Assembly (NCBI RefSeq): GCF_022539505.1
Contig: NW_025899904.1
Coordinates: 186,001 to 250,000, forward strand
Length of the DNA: 64,000 nt
Source: Lolium rigidum
Lineage: Eukaryota > Streptophyta > Magnoliopsida > Poales > Poaceae
Reading direction: 5' to 3'
Each line of letters begins with the position of its first letter. Positions within the stretch are counted from its first letter, which is position 1. Position numbers and translations under genes: made by a program. Below, in pieces: positions 1 to 10,425 of this stretch. Under the pieces are notes generated by a model. That model was not told the DNA's origin and ran no database searches. It saw nothing but the letters and a program-made list of their open reading frames with translations.

Positions 1-722
1 CCCTAAACCTGATACTGAGTGCTATTACTGCAATGGGAAGGGGCACTAGAAGCGTAATTGCCCCAAATACTTGGCTGATCTGAAGAGCGGCCTTGTCAAG
101 AAGAAGAAAGGTATATCTGATATACATGTTATAGATGTTTATCTTACTAGTTCTCGTACTAGTGCCTGGGTATTTGGTACTGGTTCGGTTGCTCACATTT
201 GTAACTCGAAACAGGAACTACGGAATAAACGAAGCCTATCGAGGGATGAAGTGACGATGCGCGTTGGAAATGGATCCAAGGTCGATGTGATCGTTGTCGG
301 CACGCTCCCTCTACATCTACCTTCGGGATTAGTTTTAAACCTCAATAATTGTTATTTAGTGCATGCGTTGAGCATGAACATTATATCTGGATCTTGTTTA
401 ATGCAAGACGGTTATTCATTCAAGTCTGAGAATAATGGTTGTTCTATTTTTATGAATAATATCTTTTATGGTCAAGCGCCTGAGAAGAATGGTTTATTTC
501 TATTAAATCTCGATAGTAGTGATACACATGTTCATAACATTGATGGTAAGCGAATTAAATTGAATGATAATTCTACTTATATGTGGCACTGTCGTCTTGG
601 TCATATTGGAGTGAAACGCATGAAGAAACTCCATTCCGATGGACTACTTGAGTCACTTGACTTTGAGTCACTTGATAGATGCGAAGCATGTCTAATAGGA
701 AAAATGACTAAGACTCCATTTT
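1..722 (+). pseudogene. Copia LTR-retrotransposon gag-pol fragment
   Basis: Remnant of a Ty1/Copia polyprotein. In frame from the first bases there is a CCHC zinc knuckle (CYYC, GKGH, then C) with a stop codon between the His and the last Cys, at about base 49. It is followed by a protease region reading FGTGSVAHICNS, where an active enzyme would have an Asp before the TGS, so the catalytic residue looks lost. The GAG-pre-integrase module comes next (MWHCRLGHIGVKRMKKLH near 580-640, CEACLIGKM near 680-710). The frame stays open for about 225 codons and then runs abruptly into unrelated GC-rich sequence near 722, so integrase, RT and RNase H are missing. The 5' end lies outside the window. Family assignment is confident; the exact Copia lineage is not. 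Confidence 0.85.
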
Positions 723-724
723 CT

Positions 725-1551
725 TCACCGACAGGCCGCTCCCCTCCGTAGCGCCCTGCTCCTTCCCCGCTCCGGGCGGTGCGTCACCTGGGCTCCGAGC
801 CGCCGCCGACTCGGCACCTGCCATCTCCTCCTCCGCCACGGGTGGAGTAACGTCCGGACCTCGCGCCGTGGTCGGCTCGACGCCCGCCTTTGCCACCTCG
901 CCGCTGCTCGCACTCGCCGAGGGGCGCTCCCGGTGATTGGCCCAGATGAGCTGGCGGTTGCACCCGCCGCCTTGCTTGCGGCGGCGGGTTCCTCACGCGA
1001 CGAAGCCATGCTCGCGGGGTCGGCCGCCATCTTCTTCGCCTCTGCAGCCTTCTTCAGTTCAGCCGCCTTCTTCGCCTCGGCGGCTCTCGTAGCCGCCACC
1101 CCGCCGATCGGGGTGGGCTTCGACAGGACCTTCTTCTTCGACCTGCAGGAGATCGCCGTGAGCTCCCCGCCAATCCGCTAGACGGCGGAGGAAAATTAAG
1201 GATGGATACCTACTTCACCGTCGGAATCGCCTTTACGCCTGCGCCGACTCGGGCCCCGGCCTCGAGGGCGTCCTTCAGGGGGCGCCGAAGGGTGGCGCCC
1301 TCGAGGATGGTCTGACGCAGCCGCTTAGACCGCGGCTCGTCGCCCCCCTTCGCGGGCCCTTTTCCCTCAGGGGGCGAGGTCGCCTCCTCTTCCTCGCCAT
1401 CTTCCGGGGGGCTCGCCCCCGGCGCGCCCTGTGATGAGGAGGTCCCTCCTCTCTTCGAACCGCGTGGGAGTCGAACGAAATCTCTCACATCGGAGTCCGA
1501 CTCGGTGCAGTCTCCTTCGTCCTCGGCCTCGTCTTCCTCGCCTTCCGTCAT
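725..1551 (-). pseudogene. C-terminal part of the antisense extra ORF of a Gypsy element
   Basis: GC-rich minus-strand coding-like sequence continuing from the ORF at 1667-2569 after a break or intron. One stretch (1551-1210) is acidic and Ser/Glu-rich, followed by a basic patch (SKRLRQTI). A second (about 1099-940) is a coiled-coil-like Ala/Lys/Glu repeat built on AAEAKK. The two lie in different frames and the left end is cut at the junction with the Copia fragment near 723, so this is a decayed C-terminus. Low-complexity acidic and Ala/Lys tracts of this kind are expected in the tail of plant 'putative gypsy type transposon' proteins; that comparison is from general knowledge. Confidence 0.5.
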
Positions 1552-1666
1552 CTCCGGAGGCTCTTTCCCCGCAAGCGGGGGGAGATGGTTGGCGACTTTC
1601 TACCATCGCTGCATTCCGGCAGGAGTGCGCGTCATCAAACTCAGAACTCCAATCAAGCATCCGAAG

Positions 1667-2569
1667 TTATTGAACCAGACAGTAATGTACCTGGGGCGCC
1701 GGCTTGTCCTCGGAGAAGGGCTGCAACCCGTCGTCGAAGGAGGTGAAGGCGGCCGTGGTGACTTTGGCGAGCGCCTTCCAGTACTCGACTTCGTCCCACT
1801 CGGTCGCAGTCGACCGGGTGCAGTCGTTTTGCCCCCGATACTCCCACATAAAGTGGCCTCGGTAGCGCAGAGGAATTAAGCGGCGGCCGAGCCAGCAGTT
1901 GTACATGTCGGCTGCCGTCAGGCCGTCGTCCTTCAGCGCCTGGATCGCCAGGCGCATCTCCTTCACCACCACCTCCTGGTCGTGCGGCAACGACCGCACG
2001 TTGAGGCGCCGAGGGATGCTCGGCTCGGGTGTGTACTGGGGAATGCGAACCCCACCCGGAGGTGTGTACTCCAGCGCGTAGAACCAGAACCGGCGCCACT
2101 GTGACTGCGCCTTCTTGGGAAGCGCCATGTCGATGAAGCTTTCCCCCGACTTCACCTGGAAGGTGATTCCGCCGTTCGGGATGAGTGCCGGGTCGCCCTT
2201 GCTGGCCCTGGTCGCCCGCCCATGGAAGATTGATACCCACAAGGGGAAATATGGTGTGCAGCCCAGGTAGCACTCGCACAATGCCACGAACAGCGAAATC
2301 TGTTGGACACTGTGCGGCCCGAGGTCGGAGACCTTGATGTTGTAGAAGGCCAACAGCTGCCGGAGGAAATCGGAGGTGGGGAGAGCAAACCCGCGGTCGA
2401 GGAAGCTCAGGAAGATCACAAACTCCCCGGGCCGCGGGAGGGGATCCACCTCGTTTGCCGCCGGGACCCGCCACTGCTCTTGGTTGAACTCCGGAATGAT
2501 CCCGGAGGCGACATACGGGAGGAGAGATTCCCGCGTGACCTTCGACTTGCCCCAACCTTTCGCCGCCAT
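1667..2569 (-). CDS. Antisense additional ORF with putative gypsy-type transposon (Transposase_28-like) domain
   Basis: An open 300-codon frame starting MAAKGWGKSKVTRES at 2569. Residues about 15-200 look like the plant 'putative gypsy type transposon' domain: PRPGEFVIFLSFLDRGFALP, then a segment with LCECYLGCTPYFPLW, then a Trp-rich block (QWRRFWFYALEYTPPGG). The function of this domain is unknown. The ORF lies between the missing pol region and the LTR at 3116-3633 and is antisense to that LTR, whose polypurine tract and TATA box both read on the + strand. This is the arrangement known for additional ORFs in Tat-lineage Gypsy elements. The + strand of 2640-2670 contains ACCCTTTATACCGCCGC, a possible leader or promoter on either strand. 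It may be spliced to the coding-like sequence at 725-1551. Confidence 0.65.
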   Translation of the reverse strand: MAAKGWGKSKVTRESLLPYVASGIIPEFNQEQWRVPAANEVDPLPRPGEFVIFLSFLDRGFALPTSDFLRQLLAFYNIKVSDLGPHSVQQISLFVALCECYLGCTPYFPLWVSIFHGRATRASKGDPALIPNGGITFQVKSGESFIDMALPKKAQSQWRRFWFYALEYTPPGGVRIPQYTPEPSIPRRLNVRSLPHDQEVVVKEMRLAIQALKDDGLTAADMYNCWLGRRLIPLRYRGHFMWEYRGQNDCTRSTATEWDEVEYWKALAKVTTAAFTSFDDGLQPFSEDKPAPQVHYCLVQ

Positions 2570-3115
2570 GGATGCGTGTGAAACTCGAAGCGAAGTGGAG
2601 ATGAAGAGAAGAGAGGTGCGCGGTGGAATGGTTAGCCCTAATCCCAGGGACTACCCTTTATACCGCCGCACTCGCCCAGATTAAGGATGAAATCCGTCCG
2701 GTGATCTGTTCCGGAATCGCCGCCCCGTAATCAACGGTCGAGATTTGCGCCGGCTCCGGCTGAATAGCCGTTAAACTAGCCGTTAGCGGTCACGTTAGGC
2801 CCAATGGTCAACAGCATGCAAACGGTGTGCGCCTCGGTCAACGTGAAATCTAGCCGTTGGCCCTTCCACGTGGCTTCGCGGAGGATGTGCGCCGACTGGC
2901 AAACGACGACTGGCCAAACGCCGACCGTCCAACGACGATTGGTTAACGCCGACTGTCATATGCCGACTGGCTAATCACGCTATGGCGACTGGAGACTGGC
3001 ACTGAACCTGCAACTTTGTCTCTGGAAGCCGATGGCGATTCACCTTGGTCCATCATCGCGCCTCTCCAAGACTCGTTTGGATCCACGCTTCGTCACCACC
3101 GCGCTTGGGGACTAC
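2570..3115 (+). other. Gypsy internal 3' non-coding region ending in a polypurine tract
   Basis: No convincing protein. The sequence contains short degenerate repeats of a GACTGGC / AACGCCGACTG type around 2890-3000, and ends in GCGCTTGGGGACTAC (3101-3115) directly before TGATGGGG. That is a polypurine-tract-plus-LTR junction for a + strand element. Confidence 0.5.
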
Positions 3116-3633
3116 TGATGGGGATACACCCATAGGGGCTGGGTCGCCAGTCCCACTCGCCATGAAGATGAAGGACTGGGTAGACCGCTAGTCGCCCAAG
3201 CGTCTGGGCCCTAAGGCAACTGGGCTGTGATCCCAGGGTGAAGATCTGCGCGACTGGATAAGGAGTTTACTTGCGAGAGGGGTGGCGAATCCCGGATTAG
3301 TAGCAACTGTTATGATTCGGAGTTATCTCCATGTAACCCTAGATCGGGGGTGCCTATATAAACCCCCGAGCTTAAACCCTAGAGGACACATTACTCGAGA
3401 TCCAATCTCCTCCTGTAAGCTCTTGGCGTAGTCGCCGACTGAACCCCCCATTGTAATTCTCCCCTGGGCAATAAGATCTAGCAGGACGTAGGCCTTTTAC
3501 TCCCCGGAGGGGCTGAACCTGGGTAAACCCCCCGCGTCTTGTGCACCTCGACCCGCAGATGGCCATGTCTCCTTGCCCCCGTATCAACGGAGTGCTACCC
3601 CCGGTAGTACCTGCCGTGGTCATATCCACGACA
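3116..3633 (+). repeat. LTR of a Gypsy element (3' LTR or solo LTR)
   Basis: Begins TGATGGGGATACACCC after a G-rich tract and ends CATATCCACGACA, giving TG...CA ends and 518 bp. A TATA box (TATATAA, 3355-3361) is followed by a CCCCCGAG stretch and AAACCCTAG, as in grass Gypsy LTRs. The partner LTR is not in the window. The next bases (TTTGGGCC...) look vaguely like a primer-binding site, so whether this is a 3' LTR or the left LTR of the following internal region is uncertain. Confidence 0.6.
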
Positions 3634-4887
3634 TTTGGGCCTCGTGGCTCCCCTCTAGTGATCTAACGCTCCAGGTCCTTCCTTTTCATGAAAAACTTCC
3701 CTGGTATTTTTTCCCGATTTTATTTCCCGCGAAAACTCGACAAAAAAGAGGCTTTGCTAAAAACAACATCAGATTCAGCAGATTTCATCCAAGTATGGTG
3801 AGATGCCGGAGCAAATCATTGAGCAAAGTGCTTGTAAAAGTAGATACATTTGAGATGTATGACTTGCACCCAAATATAGCCTCGGGGTTCACTCCCATCG
3901 GGAGCGGTGGTCACGTACCCGATAAAGAAGTATTCATGGAAAGATTTAACTTATAAAGAAGTAGTCACCTTAATTGAGCAAAAACTTCGGATGGATTACA
4001 ATATATTGAGCCTATGCTCGACTATCTACACCCGAACATAGCCTCGAGAGCTACTCTCATCGGGAGCGCTTGTCGTGCACCCGATAACAAGAAGTCTTTG
4101 GGAAAACATGTAAAACTTCAATTACAAATATAATGGTGTACGAGTCAAATAAATTTTCAGGTATATAAAGATACGAGACTATGCTCGGTTACAAGTGCCC
4201 AATAAATAGATCATTTTGAAGAAAAGAGTAGACAACAAGAGAAGCATAAAAATTGGATAAATTCGAGTTTGAGTTCAGTGGAACACCCGAATATCAATCT
4301 CGTCATTTACTCCCATCGGGAGCATGGATTGCGCACCCGATAAAACAACACGACAACTTTGGGCACTGCAATAGCTAAATAAGGCATCCGATAAAAATTC
4401 TTAGTCCGCGTCCGCCGCGATAACATGACTGGATACTGTGTTTTTTAAGAAATGTAAGACCCCAGGTTCTGTCTTGTGTGGTATGGTATCACCCAAGCTG
4501 CGCTCTGCTAGAACTTTGTCCATATCAATGATATGATGAAAAATCCCAATGGACGCCGTTGGGTATCATTAAACATAGAACTGGAATTCAGAATTCAATA
4601 AGTCCTCCACGGCCCGAGCTGAATTACGCCAGTATAAACCGAATTTGAGTCTAGGGACTCGAGTTTGAAGTAGGTTCACAATTTTTTTTTGCCCAGGAGC
4701 AATTAACTGGTTCCCAATCTATCGGATGCAGCAGACTCGTTTTACCAAAATCCCCATGACAAAATGATACATGAAGACAAATAAAGTGTTTATTCAAATG
4801 AATCTTCAAGTTCTTGTTACAAAATGAATGAGTTAAGGTTTGAGACTCGAGACGAGTTTGCAACTCGAGTAGAGTCTCGGGGGCTAC
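3634..4887 (+). mobile_element. 3' internal non-coding part of a second Gypsy element, with polypurine tract
   Basis: AT-rich sequence without a convincing ORF. It carries recurring phrases such as 'cccgaacatagcctcgagagctactctcatcgggagcg', in variants near 3880, 4025 and 4295. The same phrase family occurs at 55570-55780, in the 3' non-coding part of the Gypsy at 50263-56785, so the two elements belong to related families. It ends with GTCTCGGGGGCTAC (4874-4887), a polypurine tract immediately before the LTR start TGACATGGGG. Confidence 0.65.
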
Positions 4888-4998
4888 TGACATGGGGATA
4901 CCATATTGGGTCCTCAAGATTGGCTATCCCTGATACAGATCCAAGAAGGAATATGTGAAGCCCGTGAATCCCAAGAGCATCCGAAGCCCAAGAACTAT
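4888..4998 (+). repeat. Left piece of a Gypsy LTR split by a later insertion
   Basis: Starts TGACATGGGGATACC after the polypurine tract and is cut after ACTAT (4994-4998), the target-site duplication of the element at 4999-13399. It resumes at 13405. Confidence 0.75.
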
Positions 4999-5630
4999 TG
5001 TTGCGGTCAGAAACCCACCGGCGAGCAACGACGGGCAACACAGTAGAGCCGGGAGGCTCCCAGGACTGCGGCTGGCCCTGGTCCCTCGAGCGACGGCCCG
5101 CAAAGCCTCGACACGCACGTCCGATGCTGGTGCAAGGGCGTGCCACCTGACCTATACCTGGTCAGGAAGGTGATTGATTTGCTTCGCTTAGTTTCCTGCA
5201 TGGCATACACGTAAACATTAAATACGAGCCTCGATCGGCTCTCGAGGTTGCCCCGTGAATCGGCTCAAGGAGCCGATCCACCCATGATTCGTATGAGGTC
5301 TACGATCACATGGTGGTCCTGCTTGATCATAATAAAGCTAAAACGACCTACGACGATTTAGGGTTTTCACCACATAATCGGAACATCCTACGCGTGATTG
5401 TGCCCGGCAGCCACGCACGGTGATAATAAACCAACCCTAGACAAGGCCTAAAAACCAACATGAAGTTGATCCCCGGAACATCTTATCTACGGCTAGCAAA
5501 CTACACCCTACGTGCTACTGGATCCTTCAACCCGTTTGCAAGGCCTAACTATGCGGATATTAAACTAATCCTTGAAGAACAAGGAGCAATCATAACGGAT
5601 CGGATCTACTAAATAATGATCAAGCGAGGT

Positions 5631-5665
5631 GCCGCCCTTACACCTAAGATAGGTGTAAGGGCGGC
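5631..5665. repeat. Perfect 16-bp inverted repeat with 3-nt loop in the LTR
   Basis: GCCGCCCTTACACCTA, loop AGA, then its exact reverse complement. The same hairpin is intact in the other LTR at 12871-12905. It would be able to form a strong hairpin in the retroelement RNA or in single-stranded cDNA; its role is unknown. Confidence 0.9.
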
Positions 5666-5804
5666 TAGACGTCTAAGGGTTGCATGGACAAAAGCATGTG
5701 ACACGATGAAACAATGCTAACCCTAATACATCTATGATAACTACGCTGCTCGCCATCAACAAGGCTTCAGCACGAGCAACGCATGAACAACGAATAAACG
5801 TGTA

Positions 5805-5835
5805 CTGCCTAGATCGCAAGATGCGATCTAGGCAG
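5805..5835. repeat. Second LTR inverted repeat, 14-bp stem and 3-nt loop
   Basis: CTGCCTAGATCGCA, loop AGA, exact reverse complement. In the other LTR (13045-13075) one arm has a C to T change that leaves a G-T type mismatch. It has the same AGA loop as the hairpin about 140 bp away. Confidence 0.88.
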
Positions 5836-6457
5836 CATGATGCTTACCCGGAAGAAACCCTCGAAACAAGGGGTTGGCGATGCGCCTAGATTGGTTTGTG
5901 ATGAACGTGATTGTTGTTTTTCTCAATAACCCTAGATACATATTTATAGTCCGTAGACTTTCTAACGTGGGAATAATCCCAACCGTGCACGAGCCAAATT
6001 CTATCTAACCGACACGTATCCTACTATATTTACAGATACACGGGCAAGCTAGCCCAAACTTTGTATACAAGGCCGATTCATGTATTTCTTCCGTGTATAT
6101 TCTTCAAGCCCATCTTAATCACGGCCCACCTCTGATCCGGTCAAATTCTGGTGATAACACATGCCCCCCTGGTTTTGGAAATGATAATTCCAAAATCACT
6201 CTGCTTTTTTTTCGTCGGGTCATGTCGTGGCAGAGCAGAACCGTCGCAGTACCCTTCATCATGATGACTTGCCTTCTCAACTCCTCCGCGTGACCTGGCA
6301 AAATATTTTTTTTTCTTTGGGCACCAATTCCTCGGAAACTGCTGTTGCATTGAATCTCCACTATATCCCCTTTTATTTAACCGCTCCAAACAGTTCGCCA
6401 CTTCATCCCCTTGCTCTGTTCTGGCCATCGGCACCAAGAAACCCCAATCTCAGAGCA

Positions 6458-7081
6458 ATGTCTTCCTCCTCTTCCTCCTCCGCCTCGTCGGATCTCTCCT
6501 CCCAGTCCTTCTCCTCCTCCTCCTCCTCCTCCCGCGAACCCACGCCAGAGTGGGATCCGATGGCGGCTCTGATGGCGGCGCACGACGAGCGCGCCCCAGA
6601 GGAGTGGGACCAGGAAGAGCACGCCTCCTCCGTATGGTCCGAGGACGACAAGACCTTGACCAGCGGAGATGAAGACCTCCAGTTCCTCGCTGATGGGGAA
6701 CTGGAATCGGAGAGCGAGGACGACTCGTTCTCCTGGGATGATTACACCTCCTCCGAGGAAGAGGAGGAGGAAGACGACGACGACTCCCTCGAGGGTTACC
6801 CGCCGGCGAAGCGCCTCCGCGCCTGGTGGGACGACGACGACTCCGACGATGACGAGGAGGACGAGGCTCCCGTAGAGGGCTACGGGAGCAGCGACGAGGA
6901 GCCCGCCGGCAGCTGCGCCGGCGGCGGCGACGACGACGACGAGGGCGAGCAACGGCCCGTAGATCGGGGACTACCAGGCATAGGACTAGTAGTAGTAGTA
7001 GCAGATTGGTCAATAGACCTTTCTTTTGTTCTTCCTCCCTTGAGCAATCGGCTCTTTCTTTGTAAGAAATCCTATTATTAA
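6458..7081 (+). CDS. Antisense acidic Ser/Asp/Glu-rich ORF of the Tat-like Gypsy
   Basis: A 207-codon frame on the strand opposite to gag-pol, placed between integrase and the 3' LTR. Seven Ser codons follow the start Met, then another Ser run, then a tryptophan-bearing linker (EPTPEWDPMAALMAAHDE), then long Asp/Glu tracts interrupted by a short basic patch (PAKRLRAWW) that could be a nuclear signal. The last third turns hydrophobic. The start was chosen at 6458 because it follows a leader-like stretch and because the upstream codons of the frame look non-coding; TTTTATTTAACC (6371-6382) is a candidate TATA-like element. Antisense ORFs at this position are known in Tat-lineage elements such as Grande of maize, but I do not recognise a domain. 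The acidic composition suggests a nucleic-acid-mimic or nuclear regulator, which is speculation. Confidence 0.55.
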   Translation: MSSSSSSSASSDLSSQSFSSSSSSSREPTPEWDPMAALMAAHDERAPEEWDQEEHASSVWSEDDKTLTSGDEDLQFLADGELESESEDDSFSWDDYTSSEEEEEEDDDDSLEGYPPAKRLRAWWDDDDSDDDEEDEAPVEGYGSSDEEPAGSCAGGGDDDDEGEQRPVDRGLPGIGLVVVVADWSIDLSFVLPPLSNRLFLCKKSYY

Positions 7082-7442
7082 TGAAGAAAATATTCCCCTA
7101 TTAATTTTGCTTTCTTGTCAATTTTGCCGATTACCAAACGAAGTCGCTGCACAAAGAGCCGATGGCAGGGCATCGATCTGCACTATAAACACGATTTGAG
7201 GCCAAACAGTTGCCTATTCACCCGGTCAAACAGATCCAGTCCATGTCCACCTCACACGCGCAGATTCAACTCCTCAGCAAATCCACTGGGAGATTCATCT
7301 CAGATGTCATGATCTCTAGCCTGGAACCGATCTGTTAACCTGCTCGATTGAGCTTGTTCCTCTAGAGTCGATGGCAATACATCGACTTTTTACATTCTGA
7401 AGTCGATGTCTTTGCATCGGCTGTACTTGTATGTACATTTTT

Positions 7443-8668
7443 TTACAGGCCGATTTCATGAATCGGCCCCCATATTTCACTGTTCGTCATCCCACATGCT
7501 TGGGAAATATTTCTTGAGATGTTGACCATTGACAGCTGTTGGGAACTTAGCGCCGTCCAGTCTGCTCCGAGCATGTATGCATTACCCTTCAAAACCTGGA
7601 CGACTTTGTAAGGACCGTGCCAATTAGGAGACCATTTGCCATATGCTTTATCCTTGGTTCCTAGTGGCAACACGGCTTCCCATACTAGATCACCAACTTG
7701 AAACTCCTTTGGTCTCACCTTCTTATTGTATGCACGAGCTACCCTGGCTTTGTTCTCTTTAATTTTCTCAAGTGACCAAAGTCTAAGTTCCGTTGCATCC
7801 TCAATAGTGTCACTCATCAGGGCTGCATATTCTTCGAGCTGTCGGGTCATTCGAAACGTGACACGTCTCGATCCAGTCCGTAATTTCCCAAGGTAATACG
7901 AGCTTCCTGCCCATAGACAAGCTGGTATGGCGAAGTCTTTATAGTTCCATGGCATGACATGCGATAGGCCCACAAAGCTTCTGACAATGTCTCATGCCAC
8001 ACCCTAGGGTTCTCGTCAATCTTCCTCTTAATCAGCTTGATCAGGCTTTGATTGGACGCTTCAGCTTGTCCGTTGGCTTGAGCATAGTATGGAGATGATC
8101 GGATCAGCTTAATCCCCATGTCATCGCAGAACTTTCTGAATTCTTTAGAAATAAAGACCGAACCTCCATCGGTCGTGATGGTTTGGGGAATCCCGAACCT
8201 ATGAATGACGTGTTCTTTGACAAATGTGATAACATCTTCCGACTTTACCTTCTTCATAGGAACGGCCTCCACCCATTTGGTGAAGTAATCTGTAATGGCC
8301 AGAATCCACTCGTGGCCTTTGCTCGACGCATGATGGATTTTGCCGATCATATCCATGCCCCAACCTCGAAAAGGCCAAGGCTTGATGATGGGGTTCATCG
8401 CTGATGCGGGTACCATCTGAATCTTCCCAAACATCTGACACGCTTGGCATCCCTTGTAGTACTTGAAGCAGTCCTCAAGCATGGTGGGCCAATAAAACCC
8501 TGATCGCCTAATCAGCCACTTCATCTTATGAGCCGATTGGTGAGTTCCACGGGCGCCTTCATGCACCTCATGTAAGAGCCGATTAGACTCAGTTGGTCCC
8601 AGGCATTTGAGTAGTAACCCTTCCAACGTCCTGTAGAACATGTCATCTCCTATAAGGACATATTTCAT
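7443..8668 (-). pseudogene. Gypsy integrase
   Basis: Coding direction 8668 to 7443 in two overlapping frames, so at least one frameshift. The N-terminal HHCC zinc finger is visible (LLHEVHEG, GTHQSAHK, CKYCQ-like CQACQMFG). The catalytic core follows: WGMDMIGKI carries the first Asp, TTDGGSVFIS the second, and NGQAEASNQSLIKLIKRK the Glu. The C-terminal part (7973-7443) has the chromatin-proximal GPYKVVQVLKGNAYML module after FQVGDLVW. The motifs are intact although the frame is broken near 7850. It would insert the cDNA copy into the nuclear genome. Just downstream in the coding direction lie about 360 bp of non-coding sequence and the antisense acidic ORF. Confidence 0.88.
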
Positions 8669-8687
8669 AGCCTTGTATCTTATCCGT

Positions 8688-9638
8688 TTAGGTGCCCCGA
8701 GCCGAATCCTTCAAGTAATTGAAGATATCGGCTCTCCGATCATCCTGTTCCGAGGAACCGCACCCGAACTTCGACCCGTCCGGTATGTCCTTGTATCCCG
8801 ACGCCATCCGTGCGAGATCATTGGCGTCGGTATTCTGAGACCTTGGGACCCAATTGAAATTGATGTACCGAAAATGTGTCATCAGCTCACGACATTCCAT
8901 CCAATATGGAAAGAGTGACTCACTCTCGCACTTGTATTCGTCCGTGAGCTGGGAGATCACCAAGTTCGAGTCTCCAAAAAGCTCAACCGCCTCTGCCCCG
9001 GCTTCCAAAAGCAACTCCATTCCCTTGCGCACTGCCTCATACTCAGCGACATTGTTGGTGCAAGGGGTAGATAGCCTGATGGCGAAAGAATATGTTGCCC
9101 CCCGAGGCGACACGAGCAGGATGCCGATGCCACAACCATCATCACAAGCCGATCCATCGAAGAACATAGCCCATGCACGTACAGATAGTGCTGCTATATT
9201 AGTATTAATCCGTTCAGCTATAAGATCGGCCAACGCTTGTCCCTTGACTGCTTTCGCAGGCTGATACCGAAGATCGAACTCCGACAACGCAAACATCCAC
9301 TTACCAAGTCGGCCTTTCAAAACAGGAGCCGACAGCATGTGCTTGACAACGTCTGACTTGCATATGACGATGATCTCTGCCGTCAAAAGGATATGATGAA
9401 GCTTGGTGCAGGTGAAGAACAGGCAGAGGCATAGCTTCTCGACCTCAGGATACCTTGTCTCTGCGTCCAACATCCTTCTGCTGAGGTAGAAAACGACCTT
9501 TTCAACACCCTCATAGAGTTGCACCACCACCGAACGGCCTGTCTTGTTGGGTGGAACTAGCACAGGCGGCGTTGTTAGATACCGCTTAATCTCGTCAAAC
9601 GCCTGCTGCTGTTCTCCCATCCCAGTGGAACTCGTCAT
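8688..9638 (-). pseudogene. Gypsy RNase H plus second (archaeal-type) RNase H
   Basis: An open 316-codon stretch on the - strand. The first part is the RT-linked RNase H (FDEIKRYLTTPPVLVPP, then VVFYLSRRMLDAETRYPEVEK, then LGKWMFALSEFDLRYQP). A second RNase H domain follows, with MFFDGSACDDGCGIG carrying the first Asp, NNVAEYEAVRKGMELL the Glu, FGDSNLVISQL the next Asp, and RSQNTDANDLARMA the last. Two RNase H modules in series are diagnostic of the Tat branch of Gypsy. The N-terminal junction with the RT fragment is frameshifted near 9600-9640. Confidence 0.88.
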
Positions 9639-10422
9639 CAGATTTAATCTTCACCAACGCCATGAACGGCTCAATTCGTCCTGACAGGTTAGAGATGAAT
9701 CGTCGGACGAAGTTGATCTTGCCGATAAGACGTTGGAGCTCCTTTTTCTCTACAGGTACGATACTGGAGATCCATTCAGCATACCTGCATGGCCTGATGA
9801 ACCCGGCGGCCAACATCTTCTCGATCTCTTTCTTGACCTCTTCCAGAATTTCGGCCTTCATCTGACGTGCCCGTTGTTGGAATGGCCGAAATCCTTTCTT
9901 AAGAGGGAGCCGATGCTCAATGATGCTCCTGTCTAACCCAGGCATCTCTGTGTAATCCCATGCAAAGCAATCTGGGTACTCTTTTAATAGAGCTATCATC
10001 TGGCTCCTGAGATGTGGATCTAACTTTTTGCTGATAAATGTTGGTCGTGGCTTATCCCCGGGACCAATGTCGACTTCTTCTAGCTCATCAGCCGATGTAA
10101 ACCCATACCCTAGCTTTCCGTCACCTGTGAGATCGACACTGAATACAGGGAAAACGTATGGTAAGGATAATATGGGCCGATTGCTGGAATCGGCCTTCAT
10201 TTTGATTGTAACCAGGATTTTTGGGAAGCGCCGGAGCCGATCGCGTGGAACGGCTTCCTCTTTGTCCTTGTTATGAGAGCAGCTGCCCTCGTCTTTGTCC
10301 TTACCAGGGTGGTGCCCAGGTCCTACCATGTTGATGTTGAACGAGAAACCTGGCTGGCACCTCCCAGGGTAAGTGCACTCCACCATGTTAACGGCGGGGA
10401 AAGGGTGTGTGTCGACTTTCAT
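9595..10422 (-). pseudogene. Protease/RT N-terminal region with the RT catalytic core deleted
   Basis: The frame reads through a linker and the RT N-terminus (FAWDYTEMPGLDRSIIEHRL, then AEILEEVKKEIEKMLAAGFI, then YAEWISSIVPVEKK). It then passes directly to ELQRLIGKINFVRRFISNLS, a motif that normally lies more than 100 residues downstream, in the connection region. The whole palm, including the Tyr-x-Asp-Asp motif, is missing, and the junction near 9740-9750 keeps the frame. This in-frame deletion makes the element unable to copy itself. Whether it arose before or after the insertion cannot be told from one copy. Confidence 0.85.
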
Positions 10423-10425
10423 GGC

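Larger units (their letters stand above)
4999..6159 (-). repeat. 3' LTR of the Tat-like Gypsy
   Basis: 1,161 bp, TGTTGCGGTC...GGTGATAACA on the + strand. For the - strand transcript the TATA-like sequence reads CTATAAATATG (complement of about 5940-5955). It contains two hairpins (5631-5665 and 5805-5835). It matches 12240-13399 almost throughout. Confidence 0.93.

Noticed and set aside
6377..7013. Minus-strand Val/Arg-rich frames opposite the acidic ORF
   Set aside because: Complement of GAC/GAG/TCC repeats; low complexity in all frames.
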